The notes: a model not told the origin generated them from the sequence alone. A DNA stretch of 6,774 nt from Bacteroidales bacterium (GCA_031272415.1 JAISTU010000068.1:1-6774), one strand, 5' to 3'; positions 1-6,478 are shown, counted from the stretch's first letter. Translations and numbers: made by a program.

Positions 1-115
1 TGATAAACTTATCGTTAGGCACAAAAACCTTCAAAACGCCGGCTATCAGAAATCCCAGCAGCAAATAGGGCGACATCTCGTTCAATAATGAAATAAAAGG
101 CACCAAATAGTTCAT
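1..115 (-). CDS. Permease, SO_0444/ArsP-like efflux transporter (N-terminal fragment)
   Basis: The minus strand stays open from an ATG at 115-113 to the window edge, giving 38 codons that begin MNYLVPFISLLNEMSPYLLL and continue into a GFLIAGVLKVFVPNDKFI segment. A short amphipathic start, an E-M-S-P-Y-L-L-L-G-F-L-x-A-G core and an xVFVP end is, from memory, the typical first membrane segment of the permease family that includes SO_0444-type Cu/Zn efflux transporters and ArsP (Pfam PF03773, formerly DUF318). These are multi-pass inner-membrane proteins exporting metal or organoarsenical compounds. The substrate cannot be told from this fragment, and the catalytic or cysteine motifs lie beyond the edge. 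The start overlaps the stop of the upstream HTH-like ORF as ATGA, so the two are probably cotranscribed and translationally coupled. This start is preferred because the membrane segment begins right behind it. The family call is good; the substrate is unknown. Confidence 0.75.
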   Translation of the reverse strand, partial: MNYLVPFISLLNEMSPYLLLGFLIAGVLKVFVPNDKFI

Positions 116-306
116 ACGGCAGAGTTATATTTTGTGGCATTTAGGATATTCATCATCTCTGCATATCCGCTATAATCCGTTCTGCTTTGACATTGCATGC
201 TTTTTTGCAATAGGTATCGGTCTATATTCAACTGTGCAAAAATTTTCCTTATCACTAATCCTGCATCAATTTTTAATTGTCTGATATATTTACCAAAGTT
301 ATTCAT
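112..306 (-). pseudogene. Short XRE-like helix-turn-helix ORF, probably degenerate
   Basis: This is a 64-codon ORF. Its first 35 residues (FGKYIRQLKIDAGL, then a variant of xRKxxAQLNID, then LLQK) look like the first helices of an XRE/HTH_3 DNA-binding domain, in which the usual continuation is a 'LSKIERGER' recognition-helix region followed by about 40 more residues. Here the pattern breaks after residue 35. The remaining residues in frame do not continue the fold, while a neighbouring frame after the A-run at about 201-206 gives KAERIIADMQR, which better resembles the expected segment. I therefore suspect a frameshifted and truncated regulator. Against decay, the stop overlaps the permease start as ATGA and a strong promoter lies about 25 bp upstream, so it may still be translated as a coupling or leader ORF. 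A regulatory role over the downstream permease is inference from position only. Confidence 0.5.
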
Positions 307-331
307 TTTAAAAGTTATTATTTATCTTTTG

Positions 332-339
332 CAAAGATA
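332..339 (-). promoter_or_regulatory. Bacteroidota-type promoter (-7 box) for the HTH/permease operon
   Basis: Read on the minus strand, this is TATCTTTG preceded by GTG, a perfect match to the Bacteroidota primary sigma -7 consensus TAnnTTTG. Transcription would begin about 6 nt downstream, leaving a leader of about 20 nt before the ATG at 306. No clear TTG -33 element sits at the usual 19-21 nt spacing. The box is the mirror image of the plus-strand promoter at 382-389: positions 332-350 pair with 371-389 at 17 of 19 bases, making this a symmetrical divergent promoter region. Confidence 0.7.
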
Positions 340-360
340 CACATTTTTTTCAGTTTTTAA

Positions 361-389
361 TTTTTAATTGAAAAATTTGTGTATCTTTG
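361..389 (+). promoter_or_regulatory. Bacteroidota-type promoter for the structured RNA
   Basis: The -7 box TATCTTTG at 382-389 matches TAnnTTTG exactly. A TTG at 368-370 lies 11 nt upstream, closer than the canonical -33 spacing, so the upstream element is uncertain. The predicted transcription start, about 394-396, coincides with the first base of a local hairpin (396). The block 361-393 is 30 of 33 identical to the block at 1287-1319 that precedes the large secreted-protein gene. Confidence 0.75.
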
Positions 390-394
390 TAAAT

Positions 395-584
395 ATGTAG
401 TAACATGATTTTTTTATGTTATTACAATGACGTTGAAAAAGCGTTAAAAACTGTTCTTGCCACTGAAAATTAGGAACTTTCAAATCTACAAGAATTGGTT
501 AAACGCTCGCTCATGCGGGCTTTACTAATTTGTAGATTTGGTCTCCTAATACCACAGTGGCGGATAAGTTAAGTCCGCTTTTTT
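395..584 (+). ncRNA. Unassigned structured RNA, about 190 nt, own promoter and terminator
   Basis: Directly seen: a hairpin with arms 396-406 and 416-426 (11 pairs, one G-U). Then comes a long imperfect rod: 458-465 with 555-562 (TGCCACTG/CAGTGGCG), 469-475 with 544-550 (ATTAGGA/TCCTAAT), 481-491 with 530-540 (11 perfect pairs), 494-499 with 524-529 (one G-U), 501-503 with 521-523, and 505-510 with 515-520 closed by a UCAU tetraloop. The rod is followed by a terminator (560-584) sharing its outermost bases. A consensus promoter sits just upstream. This much nested pairing is unlikely by chance and no convincing protein explains it. Length, rod shape and isolation recall 6S RNA, for which divergent Bacteroidota forms such as 6S-Flavo are described, but the 5' end pairs locally rather than with the 3' end, so that identity is only a hypothesis. 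It could also be a leader of the lipoprotein gene at 732, although the terminator and 147-nt gap argue against it. The RNA does not look like tmRNA or SRP RNA. Confidence 0.65.
560..584 (+). terminator. Intrinsic terminator of the structured RNA
   Basis: Stem GCGGA (560-564) with TCCGC (574-578), a 9-nt loop, and six T residues at 579-584. Its left arm shares bases 560-562 with the outer arm of the RNA's long rod, so the two pairings compete at the 3' end. Confidence 0.7.
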
Positions 585-731
585 AATTGTCTGGTTTTTA
601 AATGATTGATGTGTAAAAGCATCAAGTCCGAGACAGCATAAAAAGCGGGACGGTGGGGCGGAGAGCATTTCACAAGCGGGAGAGTCTGAAAAGCCATAAG
701 AGTAAGGCAAACAATAAAAAAACAGGATAAC
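585..731. other. Intergenic region with no recognised element
   Basis: This gap separates the RNA terminator from the lipoprotein start. I see no TAnnTTTG box, no good hairpin and no plausible ORF. A locally G-rich patch at about 648-665 differs from the AT-rich surroundings. AGGA at 724-727 precedes the ATG at 732 and may serve as a weak ribosome binding site. Confidence 0.4.
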
Positions 732-1100
732 ATGTTGAAATTAACACTCAAATGTATGATTGTTACTTTGGCGATAGTTGTTTTTGCGTCTTGTAAAGCG
801 ACCCTTTTTGGAGGCGGTATTGGCAATGTAGTCGAAACGCGAGTAGAATTATCACAAGCGAATTTTAAAGTATTGGGTAGTTTTATTGGTGTTGCTACAG
901 CAAAGAAATCTCAAATCAGTGTCAAAGGAGATGCGGGGCTGGTTGCATTGGCAAAAGCAGATTTGTTGCAGAAAGCCAAAGCAGCGGGTATCGAACTTTC
1001 CGGCAGCAAGACACTTATCAATGTTACTATTGACCAAGTGGAAAACAAAGACCGCATTACGGTAAGTATTTCAGCCGACATCATTGAATTTAACAAATAA
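732..1100 (+). CDS. Small lipoprotein, probably DUF6567-like
   Basis: The protein has 122 residues. Residues 1-20 form a lipoprotein signal peptide: Lys3 and Lys7, a hydrophobic stretch MIVTLAIVVFAS, then Cys21 as the acylated residue in a VFAS-C lipobox. Lys at +2 without following acidic residues does not fit the K-(D/E)2 surface-export signal described in Bacteroidota, so a periplasm-facing outer-membrane position is likelier. The mature part starts with a Gly-rich linker (FGGGIGN), followed by TRVELSQANFKVLGSFIGVA, an Ala/Lys-rich helix (ALAKADLLQKAKAAG) and strands LINVTIDQV and ITVSISADIIEF. The order 'VxLSQxNFKVxGS...AKADLLxxA...G...LINVT...VSAxxIEF' resembles, from memory, the Bacteroidota family DUF6567, which has no known function. 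AGGA 5-8 nt upstream supports the ATG at 732. A strong terminator follows and no clear promoter is visible. Coding and lipidation are well supported; the family assignment is moderate. Confidence 0.8.
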   Translation: MLKLTLKCMIVTLAIVVFASCKATLFGGGIGNVVETRVELSQANFKVLGSFIGVATAKKSQISVKGDAGLVALAKADLLQKAKAAGIELSGSKTLINVTIDQVENKDRITVSISADIIEFNK

Positions 1101-1124
1101 TTTTGTACATTCATGATTAGCGTC

Positions 1125-1158
1125 AAGTCGGAATTTTCTTAGATTATTCCGACTTTTT
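1125..1158 (+). terminator. Intrinsic terminator after the lipoprotein gene
   Basis: Perfect 10-bp stem AAGTCGGAAT (1125-1134) with ATTCCGACTT (1146-1155), an 11-nt loop and a T-run at 1154-1158, 25 nt after the stop codon. Confidence 0.85.
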
Positions 1159-1240
1159 AATAATAAATCCTATATATTAACTAATTTTTAGTCCAATTTT
1201 TCTCAAAAAATTCAGCATTTTTCCCCTTTTTCGGGCAAGG

Positions 1241-1271
1241 CTACAAGAAACGGCAAGATGCCGTTTCTACA
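1241..1271. repeat. Short palindromic repeat, intact copy
   Basis: Arms AGAAACGGCA (1246-1255) and TGCCGTTTCT (1259-1268) pair perfectly around a 3-nt loop. On the minus strand the copy reads TGTAGAAACGGCATCTTGCC and onwards. A degenerate copy of the same text lies at 6309-6338 on the plus strand, just after the large gene. Short palindromes of this TGTAG-anded kind occur as dispersed intergenic repeats in Bacteroidota. No T-run follows, so it is not an obvious terminator here. Confidence 0.6.
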
Positions 1272-1286
1272 ATTTTCATTTTTTAG

Positions 1287-1315
1287 TTTTTAATTGAAAA
1301 AAAGGTGTATCTTTG
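1287..1315 (+). promoter_or_regulatory. Bacteroidota-type promoter for the large secreted-protein gene
   Basis: TATCTTTG at 1308-1315 matches TAnnTTTG, with TTG at 1294-1296 at the same 11-nt distance as in the ncRNA promoter. The block 1287-1319 differs from 361-393 at only three positions, all between the two boxes. A start at about 1321 gives a leader of about 20 nt before the ATG at 1341. Confidence 0.75.
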
Positions 1316-1340
1316 TAAAAACAATATATTTTTTTAGGTT

Positions 1341-4300
1341 ATGAAATGCGTAAAAAATTACAAAGCGATTATTTTATTGATGGGGGTGTTTTTGGGGCAA
1401 TTTTTGTCGGCACATACGCCACCGGATGTTTCTTTTTCGGAGAACGGACACATTGAATTTGTGGAAAATAAAAACCAATGGAATGAAAGAGTACGTTTTC
1501 GCTCTTCTTTCTTTGGGGGCGATATTTATTTTGAAAAAAATGCTATTACTTATCACTTTTTGGATACAAATTATTTGAAAAAAATAAGCAAACACCCGTT
1601 AGATAAACCACAAAATGAAAAAAGGTTTGCAAAAAATGAAAAAATAGAAAATTATGTTTATAGAATTTGGTTAGAAAATGCTCAAAATGAAACAGTTGTA
1701 GAAGGTTTGTATGCACAACAAGATTATTATAACTATTATTTAGGCAATGACCCTACCCATTGGGCAAGCAATGTTAAAATTTATAAAGCAGTGAAATACA
1801 GTAACTTATACAAAGGAATTGATGCTTTATTTTATGAACAATCGGCTACTTATAAATATGAATTTGTGCTTGTGGCAGAGGCGGACCCTACTCAAATTAA
1901 ACTGCGTTGCCAAGGATATGATAAATTGTATGTAAAAGACAATATTTTGTATATCAAAGTAGGCAAACATCTCACCACAGAGCGGAATCCGTTTGCCTAT
2001 CAAGTGGATGAAAACGGAGAAAAAATACGAATTGAATGCAATTTTGTGGTCAAAAAAGATATAATTACCTTTCAATTAGGCGATTATGACAAGAAAAAAA
2101 CACTCATTATTGACCCTACTTTAATTTTTTCAACTTACACAGGAGCCACGGACGACAATTGGGGATTTACAGCAACGTATGATGGAGCGGGCAATATGTA
2201 CGGTGGTGGCACCATTCATCATAATTATGCAAACTATTCCTATCCGACCACCGTGGGGGCATTTCAGACCTCTTTTGCCGGTGGCACAACCGATATTGGA
2301 ATTGTCAAATACAATGCCACCGGTACGCAGCGAATTTATGCCACCTATTTGGGGGGCAATAAATCGGATGTGCCTCACAGTTTGGTGGTCAATCATAACA
2401 ATGAATTGTTTGTTTTGGCAACTACTTCTTCCGATAATTTTCCTGTAACGGCAGGGGCTTATGATGTTTCTTTTAATGGCGGTGTCAGTTTGACACCAAG
2501 CAATAGTATCGCCTATACCCACGGCTCGGATGTAGTGATTTCGCGATTTAATGCAGGGGGGACACAATTGTTGGCATCTACTTATTTTGGTGGCGGCTTC
2601 AATGACGGTTTAAATCAAGAATTGGCAATCAATTATTCGGACGAATTTAGAGGCAGCATCCAATTGGATAATACAGGCAATGTATATATCGCATCTTCCA
2701 CTAAATCAACAAATTTGCCTATCATTGCGGGCGCATTTCAGCCTACTTTTGGAGGTGGCGGACAAGATGGTTTTATTGCCAAATTTTCAGCCAATTTACA
2801 GACTTTGCTTTGGTCTTCTTATTTGGGTGGCAATGGTGCTGATGCAATTTACAGCATTGAAGTGGATAAATCCAACAATATTTATGTTTGTGGAGGCACA
2901 AAATCCAACAATTTGCCAACATCTGCAAATGCCTACCAAACTTCACGGGCAGATAGCATAGACGGATTTATTGCCAAAATATCACCATTGGGCAGTCTTT
3001 TAACCTTAACTTATTATGGTACAAACTATTACGACCAGACTTATCTTGTCAATTTGGATAATGATGAAAATGTTTACGTTTTTGGTCAAACAGACGCAGG
3101 CTCAACACCTTATGTTTCCAATGTGGCATGGTCGAATGGACAAGGACAATTTATATCCAAATTTTCCAACGATTTAACCCAAAGAATATGGTCAACTTCC
3201 TTTGGGGACAATAATTCGGATATAGATATTTCACCTACTGCTTTAATGGTGGATGTGTGTGATAATGTGCATGTTGCAGGTTGGGGGGCTCCACTTCATG
3301 CCGGACTTTCTACTTCCGGTTTGCCGATAACGCCTAACGCCTATAAGTCGGTTACTGACGGTAAAGATTTTTATTTTCTTTCCATTACCAAAAATTCACA
3401 AAGTTTATTGTATGCTTCTTTTTTTGGGGGTAATCAAAACAATAATCAATCCGGCGAGCATGTAGACGGAGGCACAAGTCGATTTGATAAAAAAGGGGTT
3501 ATTTATCAAGCCGTTTGTGCCGGGTGTGGAGCCAATAGCCTTTTTCCTACAACGGCAGGAGTGGTGTCGAGAACCAATAATAGTTACAATTGCAATCAGG
3601 CAACGCTCAAATTGTCGTTTGACCTCAGGGGTGTGATTGCTGATTTTGTCCCAGATGCATATATAGTTTGCATACCCGACTCTTTGCATTTTGAAAATCG
3701 CTCTTTGGTAACTGATGACCCCTTTGCCAACATTATTTATCAATGGGATTTTGGAGACGGCGACACAAGTGGTGTATTTTCGCCCAATCATGCTTATACA
3801 CAATCGGGTGTATTCACTGTAAGGCTGATAGTTATAGATTCTTTGAGTTGTAATATTTCCGATACAATGGAGCGACAAATTGTGGTTCTCAACGGTTCCA
3901 ATAATACTTTGGAAACCAAAATGATATGCAACGGCGATATGGTGCAAATCGGAATTGCAGACGTGCCTAATGTTACTTACAGATGGACACCTTCGGCAGG
4001 ACTTACGGATACAACAATTTCCAATCCGTTTTGCAAAAGCACTGTTTCTCAATTATATACGCTATATGTTATCAGCGATTTTTGCACAGATACACTGCAT
4101 CAACAAGTCAATGTAGGTACTTTGCCCATAGGAATAAATTCTTCCAGAAATGGTTGCATGTATGATACGCTTACTTTGTTAGGAAATCCTTTGGGCAATC
4201 CTCCCCCGACTTACTTTCAATGGTCTTCAAATCTTGCGTTTTCGGATACTTTAAATACTGCCTTAACTTCTTCTGTTTTAAAAGTTGTACCGACAACGCT

Positions 4301-6293
4301 CTATTCGGTTTATTATTTAATGCGTAAAAACACTGTATGTCAATCAATTGATACTATTGTAGTTACGACATCCGAAATTGATTTTTATTTTGATAGTGTT
4401 CCGCCGATTTGTCCGGGTGATTCCATAAAATTGACTGTGCATGAAACCAAAACCAATTGCAGAACTATTTCTTACCAATCCACGCCCGATAGCATTTTGC
4501 ATACAGATGCCGCAGGAAATTTATGGCTAAAACCCACAAAATCAGGCTGGGTACCCATCACGGGAACTAATGAATATGGCTGTGTGAATTTTAATAGAAT
4601 ATATATTTATTTGTCTGAAATAGAGGTAATTCTATCCACCGAAGACGTTACTTGTTACGGATTGCATGACGGAAAAGCAAAAGTGGACAGCGTTTGGGGA
4701 GGCATTGAGCCTTACAATTTTGCATGGACACCGGGGAACCACCATTCGGATACCGCCATCAATTTTCCACAAGGAACTTATAATCTGCACATTACAGACA
4801 ATATTGGCTGCCATTTTGATACTTCTGTTACTATCAACGAGCCACAACCATTAATTATAATTTTCACAGATACAATGACTTTTTCGCCTTGTGATACATT
4901 TTGCCACGGCAAAGTCAGAGCCGTCATCAGCGGAGGTAATCCGCCATATCAAACAAAGTGGATTAGTGGCGATACAACACTTGCATTAGACAGCCTCTGT
5001 CCGGGTGATTATTTTATCTATATTGTTGATTCTAAACAATGTAAAGACACGGGCGAGTTTATAGTGGTGGATACAACGCAAATGAAAGTGGATTATGAGG
5101 CTTTTTCGCCGACTTGTCCCGGCAGTTGTGACGGCAGTGTAAGAATTGATGTCTTTTTTGCCAATATGCCATGTTCTTTTATATGGAAAACAGGACAATT
5201 AACATCTTATGTAACTGGTTTATGTCCAGGAATTTATGATGTAACTGTAAATGATGCCCGCAATTGCCGCAGACGTCTTTTTCCTTTGGTGTCGCAAGTG
5301 GATTCTATTCATTTAGACAGTGCTACGATTGTCCATCCTTATTGTCATAAAAACACAAATGGCTCAATAACAGCGTTTTTCAACGGTGGCACACCTCCCT
5401 ATCAATACTATTGGAACGGAATAAGAGGTACAAATGTTTTGCAAAATTTAACCCAAGGGACATATCAATTGCATATCATTGATGCGCATGATTGTGAATT
5501 TGATACCACATTCTTTTTGCCCCCTTATGATACGCTCTCTATCAATGCCAATATAGTTAATTTGCCTTGCACGGAAGTTTGTATTGGGAGCATTCGTGCC
5601 AATGTAAGTGGTGGCGTGCAACCTTATACATATCAATGGAGTAGTGGCGAAAACACCCCAAATATCAATAATTTATGTGTAGGGGATTACGATTTATTGG
5701 TTTATGACTCCAATCATTGCCAAATTAGCCTACAAGCGTCAATAACAATAGATTCTGCACATTTTGGGAAACCTGTTGTTGCATGGGCGGATACTGTTGA
5801 ATTGTATAGAGGACTTTCATGTTGGCTACATGGCACCGACTATGGCAATGATTTTGAACATGAATGGTCGCCCGCAGAAGGCTTATCTTCCACAACAGGC
5901 ACAGATGTAGAAGCAATGCCGATACAGACTATCATTTATACTTACACCGTGAGGGATAAATGGGGCTGTTGGAAGTCTGACACTGTGGAAATCATTGTTT
6001 TAGATGTCTTTTGTGAAATGCCATACGTTTTTGTGCCGACTGCTTTTTCACCAAACGGAGACGGGCTGAATGATATTTTGTATGTCAGAGGCGACTTACT
6101 TACCAAAATTGATTTTGCAATTTTTGACCGCTGGGGAGAAAAAATATTTACTACACAAGATAAAAATATCGGCTGGGACGGCACCTACAAAGGCAAAATT
6201 TGCGACCCTGCCGTATATGTTTGGTATTTAGACGCCACCTGTCTTGGCGGCATCCACAAAATTCTCAAAGGAAATGTAACACTGATAAGATAA
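1341..6293 (+). CDS. Giant secreted protein: SBBP propeller, PKD, SprB repeats, type B T9SS C-terminal domain
   Basis: The protein has 1650 residues. Residues 1-24 are a signal peptide (KNYK, a hydrophobic core, LSA|H). About 38-260 match the N-terminal domain found ahead of such propellers (DUF7948-like; FVENKNQW, IDPTLIFSTY). About 262-760 carry seven SBBP-type units marked by (S/T)(Y/F)xG strands with Gly at 268, 338, 417, 496, 560, 622 and 696, which fits a seven-bladed propeller. A PKD domain spans about 778-850 (WDFGDGD at 802-808). Three Cys-containing Ig-like segments follow (about 860-1095), then five SprB-type repeats (about 1101-1471), another Ig-like segment (about 1475-1555) and a CHU_C gliding-motility-associated C-terminal domain (about 1560-1650; FSPNGDGLND, FDRWGE, GWDG). 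The CHU_C tail marks a type B substrate of the type IX secretion system, so the protein is expected to be exported and held on the cell surface or released. Adhesion or gliding is inference from SprB. No PorP/SprF-like gene is adjacent, although type B substrates often have one. The ATG sits directly before the signal peptide, about 20 nt from the predicted transcription start. Confidence 0.93.
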   Translation: MKCVKNYKAIILLMGVFLGQFLSAHTPPDVSFSENGHIEFVENKNQWNERVRFRSSFFGGDIYFEKNAITYHFLDTNYLKKISKHPLDKPQNEKRFAKNEKIENYVYRIWLENAQNETVVEGLYAQQDYYNYYLGNDPTHWASNVKIYKAVKYSNLYKGIDALFYEQSATYKYEFVLVAEADPTQIKLRCQGYDKLYVKDNILYIKVGKHLTTERNPFAYQVDENGEKIRIECNFVVKKDIITFQLGDYDKKKTLIIDPTLIFSTYTGATDDNWGFTATYDGAGNMYGGGTIHHNYANYSYPTTVGAFQTSFAGGTTDIGIVKYNATGTQRIYATYLGGNKSDVPHSLVVNHNNELFVLATTSSDNFPVTAGAYDVSFNGGVSLTPSNSIAYTHGSDVVISRFNAGGTQLLASTYFGGGFNDGLNQELAINYSDEFRGSIQLDNTGNVYIASSTKSTNLPIIAGAFQPTFGGGGQDGFIAKFSANLQTLLWSSYLGGNGADAIYSIEVDKSNNIYVCGGTKSNNLPTSANAYQTSRADSIDGFIAKISPLGSLLTLTYYGTNYYDQTYLVNLDNDENVYVFGQTDAGSTPYVSNVAWSNGQGQFISKFSNDLTQRIWSTSFGDNNSDIDISPTALMVDVCDNVHVAGWGAPLHAGLSTSGLPITPNAYKSVTDGKDFYFLSITKNSQSLLYASFFGGNQNNNQSGEHVDGGTSRFDKKGVIYQAVCAGCGANSLFPTTAGVVSRTNNSYNCNQATLKLSFDLRGVIADFVPDAYIVCIPDSLHFENRSLVTDDPFANIIYQWDFGDGDTSGVFSPNHAYTQSGVFTVRLIVIDSLSCNISDTMERQIVVLNGSNNTLETKMICNGDMVQIGIADVPNVTYRWTPSAGLTDTTISNPFCKSTVSQLYTLYVISDFCTDTLHQQVNVGTLPIGINSSRNGCMYDTLTLLGNPLGNPPPTYFQWSSNLAFSDTLNTALTSSVLKVVPTTLYSVYYLMRKNTVCQSIDTIVVTTSEIDFYFDSVPPICPGDSIKLTVHETKTNCRTISYQSTPDSILHTDAAGNLWLKPTKSGWVPITGTNEYGCVNFNRIYIYLSEIEVILSTEDVTCYGLHDGKAKVDSVWGGIEPYNFAWTPGNHHSDTAINFPQGTYNLHITDNIGCHFDTSVTINEPQPLIIIFTDTMTFSPCDTFCHGKVRAVISGGNPPYQTKWISGDTTLALDSLCPGDYFIYIVDSKQCKDTGEFIVVDTTQMKVDYEAFSPTCPGSCDGSVRIDVFFANMPCSFIWKTGQLTSYVTGLCPGIYDVTVNDARNCRRRLFPLVSQVDSIHLDSATIVHPYCHKNTNGSITAFFNGGTPPYQYYWNGIRGTNVLQNLTQGTYQLHIIDAHDCEFDTTFFLPPYDTLSINANIVNLPCTEVCIGSIRANVSGGVQPYTYQWSSGENTPNINNLCVGDYDLLVYDSNHCQISLQASITIDSAHFGKPVVAWADTVELYRGLSCWLHGTDYGNDFEHEWSPAEGLSSTTGTDVEAMPIQTIIYTYTVRDKWGCWKSDTVEIIVLDVFCEMPYVFVPTAFSPNGDGLNDILYVRGDLLTKIDFAIFDRWGEKIFTTQDKNIGWDGTYKGKICDPAVYVWYLDATCLGGIHKILKGNVTLIR
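4641..5753 (+). repeat. Five tandem SprB-type repeats within the secreted protein
   Basis: Five units of about 65-70 residues start near residues 1101, 1180, 1255, 1331 and 1406. Shared features are a Cys near the start, a G-(S/K)-(I/V/A) turn, (G)G-x-x-PY-x-x-x-W, a (L/F)-x-x-G-x-Y strand and a closing D-x-x-x-C. The repeats are diverged at protein and DNA level, so this is an old array rather than a recent expansion. Confidence 0.8.
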
Positions 6294-6315
6294 AAATCAA
6301 TCAAAAATGTAGATA

Positions 6316-6335
6316 CGGCATCCCTGCCGCTTTTT
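6316..6335 (+). terminator. Intrinsic terminator after the large gene, within a degenerate palindromic repeat
   Basis: CGGCA (6316-6320) pairs with TGCCG (6325-6329) around TCCC, followed by C and five T residues (6331-6335), 22 nt after the stop. The surrounding TGTAGATACGGCATC text matches the minus-strand reading of the palindrome at 1241-1271, so a repeat appears to serve as terminator. The stem is short, hence the moderate confidence. Confidence 0.55.
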
Positions 6336-6478
6336 GTTGGAGCAATGACAAAGGGAATGGAGAATTAAGAATTGAAAATGGAAAATTATTTTTTCCCATT
6401 TTTAGAACATTTTAACGCGAAAATGCAAAAAAAATCCCTTAATCCTCAACTTTTTTTATAGCAAAGGAGAATGGATTT

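Noticed and set aside
481..540. Long hairpin as an integron attC site or IS200/IS605 end
   Set aside because: No core GTTRRRY/RYYYAAC pair is visible at its ends and no integrase or TnpA is present. The flanking helices, promoter and terminator make an RNA a better explanation.
395..584. Retron msr-msd or diversity-generating retroelement template
   Set aside because: No reverse transcriptase is encoded nearby, and I see no a1/a2 end pairing of the transcript.
569..826. Minus-strand ORF of 85 codons across 569-826
   Set aside because: It overlaps the RNA terminator and the lipoprotein signal-peptide region. Its hydrophobic part is the reverse of the lipoprotein leader.
270..1296. TTTTTAATTG occurring four times (270, 361, 580, 1287)
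   Set aside because: Two copies belong to the promoter block already reported. The others lie in coding sequence and at a terminator T-run, and such AT-rich words are expected often here.
2130..2567. Minus-strand ORF of 145 codons
   Set aside because: It is antisense to the propeller region, has no promoter or recognisable domain, and its composition is explained by Gly/Thr-rich coding on the other strand.
3405..4052. Minus-strand ORF of 215 codons
   Set aside because: It lies entirely opposite the propeller and PKD coding region of the large gene, has an unstructured composition rich in Cys, His and Arg, and resembles no family. It is a shadow of the plus-strand reading frame.
6359..6402. 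AT-rich segment GAATTAAGAATTG with AAAATGG/CCATTTT arms (6375-6381 and 6396-6402) as a possible mobile-element remnant
   Set aside because: The stem is short and A/T-dominated, with no target duplication or ORF. It is indistinguishable from ordinary AT-rich intergenic DNA.
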